Assembly (NCBI RefSeq): GCF_003259365.1
Contig: NZ_QLLY01000015.1
Coordinates: forward strand, 176,090 to 240,089
Length of the DNA stretch: 64,000 nt
From: Streptomyces sp. PsTaAH-137
GTDB lineage: Bacteria; Actinomycetota; Actinomycetes; Streptomycetales; Streptomycetaceae
Reading direction: 5' to 3'
Shown here: piece after piece, positions 24,827 to 32,823 of the stretch
How the letters are laid out: every line of letters begins with the position of its first letter
Position numbering within the stretch: position 1 is the first letter of the stretch
Program-made: the position numbers and the translations under genes
Notes under the pieces: generated by a model
What the model was told of the DNA's origin: nothing
Database searches by the model: none
Seen by the model: only the letters and a program-made list of their open reading frames with translations

Positions 24827-25563
24827 CCAGCACCAGCCCCCTCGCCGTCGTCACCGGCGGCACCCGCGGCATCGGCCTGGCGCTCTCCAGGCGCCTGCGC
24901 GACCTCGGCCACCGCACCGTCGCCCTCTACCGCTCCGACAAGGACGCGGCGCAGCGGGCCGCCGACGAGCACGGCATCGCCGTGCTCCGCGCCGACCTCG
25001 GCGACCGCGCGTCCGTGTGGGCCGCCGCCCGGACCCTCCTCGATGAGCACGGCACACCCGAGGTGCTCGTGAACAACGCGGGCATCAACATCGACCGCCC
25101 CTTCCTCGAACTCACCGAGGACGACTGGCAGAACGTGCTCGACACCAACCTGTCCGGCCCCTTCCACCTCACCCAGGCCCTCGCCCCGGCGATGCTCGAC
25201 GCCGGCACCGGAACCATCGTCAACATCGGCGCGACCACCGGCCTGCGTCCCCGCCTCAACGGCGTCAACTACGCCGCGTCCAAGGCCGGACTGCTCCAGC
25301 TCACCAAGTGCCTGGCCCTCGAACTCGCCCCCACCGTGCGGGTCAACTGCCTGATCCCCGGGATGACCGAGACCCAGGAACTCGTCGACCGGTTCCGGCT
25401 CGACGACCCCGAGCGCCGCGCCGCGGTGCTCGCCGAGATCCCGCAGCGACGCATCGGCTCCCCCGACGACATCGCCGACGCCCTCGAATACCTCGTGGGC
25501 CCGCTCAGCCGCTACGTCACCGGTCAGAAACTGATCGTCGACGGCGGCCAGTTCATGTGGTAG
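24823..25563 (+). CDS. SDR-family protein, FabG-like, catalytic Ser replaced by Ala
   Basis: About 246 residues. VTGGTRGIG (10-18), NNAG and the YAASK pair (Tyr150, Lys154) are present, and GQKLIVDGG ends the protein. The catalytic serine position, 13 residues before the tyrosine as in FabG, reads GCG (Ala137) in NIGATTG; Thr138 is next to it and might substitute. Arg near YRSDKD suggests NADPH. It lies between the thioesterase and the ProA homologue in the operon. Reduction of an aldehyde or ketone made by its neighbours is a reasonable role if it is active. Confidence 0.85.
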   Translation: MTSTSPLAVVTGGTRGIGLALSRRLRDLGHRTVALYRSDKDAAQRAADEHGIAVLRADLGDRASVWAAARTLLDEHGTPEVLVNNAGINIDRPFLELTEDDWQNVLDTNLSGPFHLTQALAPAMLDAGTGTIVNIGATTGLRPRLNGVNYAASKAGLLQLTKCLALELAPTVRVNCLIPGMTETQELVDRFRLDDPERRAAVLAEIPQRRIGSPDDIADALEYLVGPLSRYVTGQKLIVDGGQFMW

Positions 25564-25569
25564 GAGATC

Positions 25570-26853
25570 ATGACCGACGAACTGCTCGTATCCGCCCGCG
25601 AAGCCGTCGCCGCCGCGCCACCGGTCGGCGACCTGGCCTACGAAACCTACTGCCGTGAGCTGGCCAAGCGGCTCGCCGCCCACTGGCCGGCCGTCCTGGA
25701 GGCGAACGCCGAGGACGTGGCCGTCGCCGAGGAGCGCGGCCTGTCCCCGGTCCTCCTCGACCGGCTCCGTCTGACCACCGCCCACCTCGGCGGCCTCGAA
25801 CGCCTCACCGAGGCCGTGCTGTCCGAACTCACCGAGGTCACCGCCCCCGGCACCGCCGTCCCGGCCGGACCGTGGGGCACCCGCAGCCGCGTCCCCAAGC
25901 CGCTCGGCGTCGCCTTCATGGTGTACGAGGCCCGCCCCACGGTCACCGTGGAAGGCGCCCTGCTGCCCGTCGCCGTCGGCAACGCGGTGATCCTGCGCGG
26001 CGGCAAGGAGATCGCCCGCACCAACCAGGCCCTCGCGGCCGTCGCCCGCGACGCCCTGGAGGCCGCCGGCCTGCCGACCGGCCTGGTCAGCGTCATCGAC
26101 GACCCCCGGCGGACCCAGCTGCGCGCCCTCCTCAAGCGGCCCGACGCCATCGACGTCCTCATCCCGCGCGGCAGCCCGTCCCTCATCGACTACTGCCGCA
26201 CCGCCTCCTCGATCCCCGTGATCGCCAGCGGCGGCGGCGTCAACCACCTCTACGTCCACCGCAGCGCGGACCTCGACCTCGCCGCCGAGGCCGCACTCGA
26301 CAGCAAGCTGCCCGAGCCCACCGCCTGCAACACCGCCGAGATGGTCCTGGTCGACGAGGAGGTCGCGGCCGACTTCGTCGCCGCGCTGCTGCGCGCCTCC
26401 GAGCGCGGCGACCGGCCGGTGACCGTACGGCTCGCCGCGCACACCCCGCGCCCCGAGTCCGCCGACGCCCCTGCCGGCAGCCGTCCCTGGAGCATCGGCG
26501 AACTGCGGGAGCACGACCTCGGCCGCGAGTTCCTCGACGCCACGATCGGCGTGTACCCGGTCGCGGGACCCGACGAGGCGACCCGGCACATCTGGACCCA
26601 CGGCTCCGGTCACACCGAGGGCGTCGTCGCGACCGACGCCGACGTCACCCGGGAGTTCGCCCGCCGGGTCGACGCCGCCGCGATCGTCGTCAACGGCTCC
26701 CTGCGCCTGCACGACGGACCCACCCTCGGCCTCGGCTCCGAGATCTCCATCAGCACCGGCCGCATGCACGTCAGGGGCCCCGTCACGCTCGGGGCGCTCG
26801 TGACCCACAGCTGGGTCGTCGACGCGCGCGGCACCCTGCGCAGCTCGTTGTGA
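25570..26853 (+). CDS. ProA-like gamma-glutamyl phosphate reductase homologue
   Basis: About 427 residues, full family length. Conserved ProA/ALDH segments include VPKPLGVAFMVYEARP, GNAVILRGGKE, LIPRGSPSLI, the nucleophile Cys253 in PTACNTAE and the closing GLGSEISISTGRMHVRGP. ProA reduces gamma-glutamyl phosphate to glutamate semialdehyde with NADPH. No ProB kinase is adjacent, and the gene sits inside a biosynthetic operon (TAGGAG six bases after the SDR stop). It is therefore probably a paralogue reducing a phosphate or thioester-activated carboxyl to an aldehyde for a pathway-specific amino acid. Confidence 0.88.
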   Translation: MTDELLVSAREAVAAAPPVGDLAYETYCRELAKRLAAHWPAVLEANAEDVAVAEERGLSPVLLDRLRLTTAHLGGLERLTEAVLSELTEVTAPGTAVPAGPWGTRSRVPKPLGVAFMVYEARPTVTVEGALLPVAVGNAVILRGGKEIARTNQALAAVARDALEAAGLPTGLVSVIDDPRRTQLRALLKRPDAIDVLIPRGSPSLIDYCRTASSIPVIASGGGVNHLYVHRSADLDLAAEAALDSKLPEPTACNTAEMVLVDEEVAADFVAALLRASERGDRPVTVRLAAHTPRPESADAPAGSRPWSIGELREHDLGREFLDATIGVYPVAGPDEATRHIWTHGSGHTEGVVATDADVTREFARRVDAAAIVVNGSLRLHDGPTLGLGSEISISTGRMHVRGPVTLGALVTHSWVVDARGTLRSSL

Positions 26854-26911
26854 CACCCCCGCCCCACCCCACAACCCCCCTCTGTTCCCACGGACATCCC
26901 CGGAGCATTCA

Positions 26912-27187
26912 ATGATCACAGGACTGGACCGGTCGGCGGTCACCGAATCCGTCAAGCGCGTGGTGCTCGCCGAGTCCCGCCTGCCCCTGCGGCCCGCCGA
27001 CATCGACGACCACGAGCCGCTCAACGGCGAGATACTCCACGTCAACTCGCTGGGTTTCGTCGGCATGCTGGTGCTGCTGGAGGACGAGCTCGACATCGTC
27101 CTGCCCGACGACCTGTTCGTCGGACGCAGCTTCCAGACCGTCCACGACCTGATCGAGGTCGTGCTGCTCGGGGCGGAGGCTGCCTGA
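26912..27187 (+). CDS. Acyl carrier protein
   Basis: 91 residues, acidic. The presumed modified serine is Ser46 in ILHVNSLGFVGMLVLLEDEL; the motif lacks the usual preceding Asp. It follows the largest gap inside the operon (58 bases, C-rich) and overlaps the TrpB-like gene at TGATG. A likely amino-acyl carrier for the enzymes downstream. Confidence 0.82.
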   Translation: MITGLDRSAVTESVKRVVLAESRLPLRPADIDDHEPLNGEILHVNSLGFVGMLVLLEDELDIVLPDDLFVGRSFQTVHDLIEVVLLGAEAA

Positions 27188-28551
27188 TGAGCACCACGCA
27201 CCTGCCCACCACCTGGCGCAGCGTCCTGCCGCACCTCGACGAGCAGCTCCCGCCGGACCGCACACCGCAGACCGCCGGCCGCGACGGCGTCCAGGTCAAC
27301 CTGCCGATGGAACTGGTCCGCCAGAGCGTCCTGCCGAAGGAGCGCTGGGACATCCCCGCCGAGGTCGTCGAGGCGTACCGCGCCTTCCGGCCCACGCCGC
27401 TGTGGCGGGCCGAACGCTTCGAGCGCGCCGTCGGGGCGCGCGTGCCGATCTACGTCAAGTACGAGGGCGGCAACATCTCCGGCAGCCACAAGCTCAACAC
27501 CGCCCTGGCGCAGGCCTATTACTACGCCAAGGCGGGCGTACGGGAACTCGTCAGCGGCACCGGCGCCGGGCAGTGGGGCACCGCGCTCGCCGCCGCCTGC
27601 GCCATGTTCGGCATGAAGTGCACCGTCTTCATGGTCGGCAACAGCCTGCGCCGCAAGCCCTACCGGGGCACGCTCATGCGCACCCTCGGCGCCACCGTGC
27701 ACGCCAGCCCCAGCCCGCTGACCGAGGTCGCCGCGCAGAGCCGGGAGGGTGTCAACAGCCTCTCCCTCGCCATCGGCGAGGCCGTCGAGTACGCCGCGAG
27801 GACCGAGGGCGCCGCGTTCTGCATCGGCAGCGGGGAGACCTACAGCATCCTGCACCAGTCGGTCATCGGCCTCGAGGCCGCCGACCAGCTCGCCGCGCTC
27901 GACGCCGAGGTCGACGCCGTCGTCGGCTGCGTCGGGGCCGGCTCCAACTTCGGCGGGATCGCCCTGCCCTTCTTCGCCGAGGCCGCCGCGGCCGGCACCC
28001 GCGCACCCCTGCTGCTGGCCGCCGAGTCCAGCACCACGCCCAAGCTGACCCGCGGCACGTACGCCTACGACCGCACCGACGCGACCGGCACCGGCCCGAT
28101 GGAGGCGATGTACACCATCGGCAGCTCCTATCCGATCCCCGACTCGCACTCCGCGGGGCTGCGCTTCCACGGCGCCGCGAAGGTGCTGTCGGCCATGCGG
28201 CACCGGGACCAGATCGCCGCGACGGCCGTCGGCCAGGTCGACGCGCTCGACGCCGGACGCCTCTTCACCCGTAGCGAGATGGTGCTGCCCGCCCCGGAGT
28301 CCGGGCACGCCCTCGCCGCCGCCGCCCGGCTGGCCTCGGCGGGCGCCGAGGCCAACAGCGGCCTGCTGCGCTCCGAGCGGGGCGTCGTCGTGTGCGTCAG
28401 CGGCCACGGGTACCTGGACCTGGGCGCCTACCAGCAGCTCCTCGACGGCGAGCTGAGCGACGTCGCGCCCGACCCCGAGGAGCTGCGCCGCGCGATGAGC
28501 GGCCTTCAGGCGGCCCAGGAGCCCGTCGGAGCCGGAGTGGGCCGTGACTGA
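27187..28551 (+). CDS. TrpB2-like PLP-dependent fold-type II enzyme
   Basis: About 454 residues. FRPTPLWRAERFE, YVKYEGGNISGSHKLNTALAQAYYY with the Schiff-base lysine Lys102, SGTGAGQWGTALAAACAMFG and GCVGAGSNFGG follow the TrpB2 (TrpB-like) pattern. Tryptophan synthase beta proteins replace the hydroxyl of serine with a nucleophile. No TrpA is present, so a beta-replacement making a non-standard amino acid, or another fold-type II reaction, is expected. It is translationally coupled to the ACP upstream and the BtrH-like protein downstream. The acceptor cannot be deduced. Confidence 0.85.
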   Translation: MSTTHLPTTWRSVLPHLDEQLPPDRTPQTAGRDGVQVNLPMELVRQSVLPKERWDIPAEVVEAYRAFRPTPLWRAERFERAVGARVPIYVKYEGGNISGSHKLNTALAQAYYYAKAGVRELVSGTGAGQWGTALAAACAMFGMKCTVFMVGNSLRRKPYRGTLMRTLGATVHASPSPLTEVAAQSREGVNSLSLAIGEAVEYAARTEGAAFCIGSGETYSILHQSVIGLEAADQLAALDAEVDAVVGCVGAGSNFGGIALPFFAEAAAAGTRAPLLLAAESSTTPKLTRGTYAYDRTDATGTGPMEAMYTIGSSYPIPDSHSAGLRFHGAAKVLSAMRHRDQIAATAVGQVDALDAGRLFTRSEMVLPAPESGHALAAAARLASAGAEANSGLLRSERGVVVCVSGHGYLDLGAYQQLLDGELSDVAPDPEELRRAMSGLQAAQEPVGAGVGRD

Positions 28552-29728
28552 CCTGCCGATCACCACCGACTGCCGCCTGTTCGACTGCGTCCAGGTCAAC
28601 CTGGCGATCCTCGCCGACCGCTGGCACGGCCCGCACACCCACCTCGGCCTCGGCGCCGAACTGCGCTTCCGGCCGACACCCGGCCCGGCGGGCCTGCCCA
28701 CGGTCGAGCGCAGTGTGACGGACCAACTGACGGCATCTGCAACGCTGTTGGGCCTCGATGTCGTCACGCAGGAGCGGACCGCCCCGGGCGCACCGCCGGC
28801 GCCCGCCCCCGGCCGCTACGTCGTCGCCGACGCCTACCACCTGCCGTGGGTGCCCTACTTCGGGCAGCGGCACATGGAACACAGCTTCCTGCTGGAGACG
28901 GACGACGAAGGCGGTGCCGTCGTCGTCGACGGATACCACAACGAGACGCCCTGGGGCAGCGCCCGCCCGCTCACCCGCCGCCCGACCCCCGCCGAACTCG
29001 CCGCCGCCGTACCCGGGGACGCGACCACGGTCACCTTCGCCCCCGCCCGGCGCCCCGTCCCGCCCGCCGCCGTGATCGACCTGGCCGACGACGAGACCGT
29101 CGACGCCTACGTGTCCGCGTACGCCGGACACCCCGACCGCGCCGCCGCCTTCGACCGGCTCACCCTGGAGACCTGGCTGCTGGCCCGGTCCCGGAGGCTG
29201 CACGCCCGCTTCCTCGATGGCACGACCGGCTCGTCGGCGGCGCGCGAGGCACACGTCGCCGCGTGGGACGCGCTCGCCGAGAGCGTCTACGTCGGATACC
29301 GTCGGGTCGCCCGCGGACGACCGGAGCCCACCGGTGTGTTCGACCGGCTGCGTTCCCAACTCGCGGGGGACCGCGAGGTGTTCGCCGCGAGCGCGGCGCC
29401 CGCCCCGACGGAGCACGACAGTGGTCCCGCCGAGGTGCCCGGCCCGCTGCTCGACCGGGTGGCCGACACCGTCGCCAGGGTGCTCGGCGTCGACGTCGCC
29501 ACGGTGCGGTCCGCACCGTCCCTCGCGGATCTGGCCGGGTTCACCTCGTTCCGCGTCGTCGAGATCGTCGAGCGCCTCGAACAGGACCTGTCCGTCGAAT
29601 GCGCCGCCGACGACCTCGTCCCGGAGAACCTCCACCACCTCGACGGCGTCGGCCGCATCGTCCTCCGCGCCCAGCACGCCGCACCGCAGCCGCCACCCGT
29701 CCTCGTCCCGACCCCAGGAGGGAACTGA
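28544..29728 (+). CDS. BtrH-like cysteine acyltransferase fused to an ACP domain
   Basis: About 394 residues. The N-terminal ~250 residues look like the BtrH family, a cysteine-protease-like fold that transfers an ACP-bound acyl group to an amine in butirosin biosynthesis. A plausible triad is Cys15 (RLFDCVQVN), His113 (MEHSFLL) and Asp129 (VVDGYHNETPWG). Residues ~300-375 form a carrier domain with Ser335 in GFTSFRVVEIVERL. The fusion would keep the acyl donor beside the transferase. The GTG start overlaps the TrpB-like gene by eight bases. A paralogue with the same triad spacing lies at 35825-36772. The family assignment is by pattern and context. Confidence 0.7.
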   Translation: MTDLPITTDCRLFDCVQVNLAILADRWHGPHTHLGLGAELRFRPTPGPAGLPTVERSVTDQLTASATLLGLDVVTQERTAPGAPPAPAPGRYVVADAYHLPWVPYFGQRHMEHSFLLETDDEGGAVVVDGYHNETPWGSARPLTRRPTPAELAAAVPGDATTVTFAPARRPVPPAAVIDLADDETVDAYVSAYAGHPDRAAAFDRLTLETWLLARSRRLHARFLDGTTGSSAAREAHVAAWDALAESVYVGYRRVARGRPEPTGVFDRLRSQLAGDREVFAASAAPAPTEHDSGPAEVPGPLLDRVADTVARVLGVDVATVRSAPSLADLAGFTSFRVVEIVERLEQDLSVECAADDLVPENLHHLDGVGRIVLRAQHAAPQPPPVLVPTPGGN

Positions 29729-31242
29729 TGTCCGCCCACGCCGATCTGCTGCACGACCTCCTCGACGAGGCCGTCGCCGCCCGGCCGGACGGCCCCGCCG
29801 TCAGCAGCGCCGGCCGGACCCTGACCTATCGGGAGCTCGACGACGCCTCGCGCCGTCTCGCGGCATGGCTCGTCGAACTCGGCCTGGAGCGCGGCGACCG
29901 GCTCGTCGTGTGCGCGCCCGGCTCCGTCGCCCAGCCCGCCCTGGTGTACGCCGCCTCCCGCGTCGGCGTCACCTTCTCCCTGCTCCACGAACAGGTGCGC
30001 GGAGTCCAGCTCGACCACGTACTCGACGACTGCGAACCGGCGCTCCTCGTCACCGACGACGCCGCCGCGCGCCAGGCGGCCCATCGCCGTGACGTGCGTA
30101 CGCGGAGCACCGCGTCCTTGGCGGACGCGGCCTTCGACGGCCCCGTACCCGAGGCGACACCGCCGGGCCCGCTCGCCGTCGACCCCGTGTGCCTGATCTA
30201 CACCTCCGGGACGACGTCCCTGCCCAAGGCCGTCGTCAGCACCCACGGCCAACTGACGTTCGCCGCCCGCGCCATCCAGAGCGTCCTCGGTTACCGCCCG
30301 GCCGACGTCGTCTACAGCCCGCTCCCGCTCTCCTTCGACTACGGGCTCTATCAGCTGTTCCTGTCCACACTGGCCGGAGCCCACGTCACGCTCGGCGCTC
30401 CCGCCGAGGTCGGGCCCGCCCTGGTGAACAACCTGGTCCGGGCCGGCGCGACCGTCCTGGCCGCGGTCCCCTCCGTCGCCGAGGCGCTGGCCCGCCTGCT
30501 GCGCCGCGGCCGTGGCGGCAGCACACCGCCGCTGCGGCTGCTGACCAACACCGGAGCGGCCATGCCCGCCGAGACCCTGCGATCCCTGCGCGCGTCCCTG
30601 CCCGGCCTGCACGTCCAGCTGATGTTCGGACTGACCGAGTGCAAGCGGGCCACGATCATGCCGCCCGACGGCGACCTGGAGCGCCCCGGATCCAGCGGCC
30701 GCGCGCTGCCCGGCACCGAGGTCTTCGTCGTGGACGACGACGGCCGGCGCCTTCCGCCCGGTGACATCGGCGAGATCGTCGTACGAGGACCCAACGTGAT
30801 GGCGGGCTACTGGCGCCGCCCCGAACTCACCGCCCAGCGCTTCCGCCGCGCCGAGGGCCTCTTCCCCCAGCTCCACACGGGCGACTACGGCTGGGTCGAC
30901 GAGGACGGCTACCTGTACTTCGACGGCCGCCGCGACGACATCTACAAGGAGAGCGGATTCCGCGTCAGCGCCACCGAGGTCGAGGCGGCCGCCCGCCGCG
31001 TGCCCGGCGTCACCGCCGCGGCCGTCCTTCCTCCTCAACACCCCTCGCGCGCCCTGCTGTTCGTCGTCAGCGACCTCGACCCGAGCGAGGTCCTGAGCGG
31101 CATGCGCGAGCAGATCGAGGAGTTCAAGATCCCCGGCAACTGCCTGCCCGTCGACACGCTCCCGCTCACCGGGAACGGCAAGGTCGACCGCAAGGCGCTC
31201 GCCGCCCTCGCCGAGGAGGCCGCCGGTGTCCGCACCCGCTGA
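29728..31242 (+). CDS. ANL-superfamily amino acid/acyl-ACP ligase
   Basis: About 504 residues. LTYRELDDASRRLA, LIYTSGTTSLPKAVVS, PLPLSFDYGLYQLFLSTL, FGLTECKRA, LHTGDYGWVDEDGYLYFDGR and GNGKVDRKAL show a complete adenylating enzyme. The FDYGLYQLF type is found in ligases encoded beside PLP decarboxylases and ACPs, which is the arrangement here. It probably charges an ACP with the amino acid that the downstream decarboxylase acts on. AGGAGGG precedes the ATG, which overlaps the BtrH-ACP stop by one base. Confidence 0.87.
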   Translation: MSAHADLLHDLLDEAVAARPDGPAVSSAGRTLTYRELDDASRRLAAWLVELGLERGDRLVVCAPGSVAQPALVYAASRVGVTFSLLHEQVRGVQLDHVLDDCEPALLVTDDAAARQAAHRRDVRTRSTASLADAAFDGPVPEATPPGPLAVDPVCLIYTSGTTSLPKAVVSTHGQLTFAARAIQSVLGYRPADVVYSPLPLSFDYGLYQLFLSTLAGAHVTLGAPAEVGPALVNNLVRAGATVLAAVPSVAEALARLLRRGRGGSTPPLRLLTNTGAAMPAETLRSLRASLPGLHVQLMFGLTECKRATIMPPDGDLERPGSSGRALPGTEVFVVDDDGRRLPPGDIGEIVVRGPNVMAGYWRRPELTAQRFRRAEGLFPQLHTGDYGWVDEDGYLYFDGRRDDIYKESGFRVSATEVEAAARRVPGVTAAAVLPPQHPSRALLFVVSDLDPSEVLSGMREQIEEFKIPGNCLPVDTLPLTGNGKVDRKALAALAEEAAGVRTR

Positions 31243-32551
31243 GACCGCCGCCCCGGCGCTCCCGCTGCCCCCGGGCCTGCTGTCCCGCATCCCCACCCCC
31301 GCCTACGTCTACGACCTGGCCGAAGTGCGCCGCAACCACAGCGCGCTGCGCGACGCGCTGCCCGCCGGCAGCGGCGTCTACTACTCCCTCAAGGCCAACG
31401 CCCACCCCGCCCTCCTGCGCGTCCTGCGCGAACAGGGAGCCGGCCCCGAGGTCTGCTCCAGCGGCGAACTGGACGCCGCACTCGGCGCGGGCTGGCCCGC
31501 CGCCGACGTGCTCTACACCGGGCCCGGAAAACGCGACGAGGAGATCGGCCGGGCCCTGCGCGCCGGAGTGCGCCACTTCTCGGTGGACTCCCCGCACGCC
31601 ATGGAGCAGCTGGACCGCATCGCCGGGAGCCTCGGCGTCCGCGCCCAGTGCCTCCTGCGGATCAACGACGACCAGCCTGTCCCCGGCCAGGGCCTGGCGA
31701 TGACCGGCGTGGCCTCGCAGTTCGGCGCCGACACCCGCTGGGTGCTGCGCGAACCGAACCGCTTCGCCGGACGGCCGCACGCCGAACTGATCGGCCTGCA
31801 CCTGTACATGGGCACCAACATGGCCGAACCCGCGGCTCTCCTGGGCCAGTTCGAACGGTCCCTGCGGACCGCGAAGACCCTGCGCGCGGCCCTCGCCGAG
31901 TACGGAGCGGACCTGCGCGTGCTGGACCTCGGCGGCGGCTTCGGCGCCCCCTTCGCGAGCGCGGGGGAGCGCATCGACCTCAGCGGGCTGCGCCCCGGCC
32001 TCACCGCGCTGCTCGACGAGGAACTGCCCACCCGGCACGAGGACGGCACCCGCATCGTCTTCGAGTCCGGCCGCTACCTGGTCGGAACCGCGGGCGTCCT
32101 GCTGACCGCCGTCCTCGACGTGAAGCAGTCGCACGGCAAGGACGTCGTCGTCCTGGAGTCCGGCATCAACCACCTCGGCGGCATGCCGGGCCTGCGCCGC
32201 CTCCCGCCGCTCAACCCCCGGCTCGTCCCCGACGCCACGGATGCCGGCGACGCCGCCGGGCCGCGCCCCGACGTCCTCGACGCCCTGGTCAGCGGACCGC
32301 TGTGCACGCCCCTCGACACCTGGTCACGGGCGGCGAAGCTGCCCGCGCTGCGCCCCGGCGACGTGCTGGCCGTCCCCAACGTCGGCGCCTACGGCCTCAG
32401 CGCGAGCCTCGTCGCCTTCCTCGGCCACCCGCTGCCGGCCGAGGCCGTCGTCGACGGCGACGACCCCGACCGCGCCCCCGACATCACCCGCATCCACCTG
32501 ACCCGTACCCCTGTCACGGCCGACACCGCCCCCACCCTGGGAGAGAAGTGA
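31226..32551 (+). CDS. PLP-dependent decarboxylase, fold type III (BtrK/DAPDC-like)
   Basis: About 441 residues. TPAYVYDLAEVRRN, the PLP lysine Lys56 in YYSLKANAHP, GPEVCSSGEL, LHLYMGTNM, DLGGGFGAPF and FESGRYLVGTAGV match the ornithine/DAP decarboxylase superfamily. The MGTNM and GRYLVG forms recall BtrK, which decarboxylates glutamate bound to an ACP. The neighbouring ACP and ANL ligase support an ACP-tethered substrate. A well-spaced AGGAGG lies before the GTG at 31226, inside the ligase gene. Diaminopimelate decarboxylase for lysine synthesis is unlikely in this context. Confidence 0.87.
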   Translation: MSAPAETAAPALPLPPGLLSRIPTPAYVYDLAEVRRNHSALRDALPAGSGVYYSLKANAHPALLRVLREQGAGPEVCSSGELDAALGAGWPAADVLYTGPGKRDEEIGRALRAGVRHFSVDSPHAMEQLDRIAGSLGVRAQCLLRINDDQPVPGQGLAMTGVASQFGADTRWVLREPNRFAGRPHAELIGLHLYMGTNMAEPAALLGQFERSLRTAKTLRAALAEYGADLRVLDLGGGFGAPFASAGERIDLSGLRPGLTALLDEELPTRHEDGTRIVFESGRYLVGTAGVLLTAVLDVKQSHGKDVVVLESGINHLGGMPGLRRLPPLNPRLVPDATDAGDAAGPRPDVLDALVSGPLCTPLDTWSRAAKLPALRPGDVLAVPNVGAYGLSASLVAFLGHPLPAEAVVDGDDPDRAPDITRIHLTRTPVTADTAPTLGEK

Positions 32552-32823
32552 TGGACCCCCGATTCACCGAAGCGCTCGTCCCCTTCCTCAAGTTCCTCGA
32601 CGGCAAGGAGATCGAGCCCGACGCGCCCCTGCGCACGTACGGCCTCGACTCCATGCAGGCCATCGAGCTGCTCTTCGCCCTTGAGGACGCGTTCGAGGTG
32701 ACGCTGCCGGACGACGCCATGAACGACACCACCTTCGCCACCGCCGGCAGCCTGTGGGCGGCCGTGTCCGCGGCGATCGACGCCCAGAACGGCGTCTCGG
32801 ACGCCTCGCGGGCGGCGGCATGA
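32551..32823 (+). CDS. Acyl carrier protein
   Basis: 90 residues. It has the canonical carrier motif TYGLDSMQAIELLFALEDAF with Ser34, the only free carrier here with a textbook DS. The start overlaps the decarboxylase stop by one base and the end overlaps the first flavoprotein gene by four. Its position between decarboxylase and two acyl-CoA dehydrogenase-like proteins makes it the likely carrier on which those reactions occur. Confidence 0.9.
   Translation: MDPRFTEALVPFLKFLDGKEIEPDAPLRTYGLDSMQAIELLFALEDAFEVTLPDDAMNDTTFATAGSLWAAVSAAIDAQNGVSDASRAAA

Noticed and set aside
24724..28767. A 1347-codon open frame on the minus strand opposite the SDR, ProA, ACP and TrpB-like genes.
   Set aside because: It is a shadow frame caused by GC3 bias; it is Gly/Ala/Asp-rich with no motifs, while the plus-strand genes carry complete family signatures.
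31226..32551. Reading the PLP decarboxylase as lysine-biosynthetic LysA.
   Set aside because: Context (ANL ligase and ACP directly adjacent, inside an NRPS operon) and BtrK-like motif variants argue for an ACP-bound substrate.
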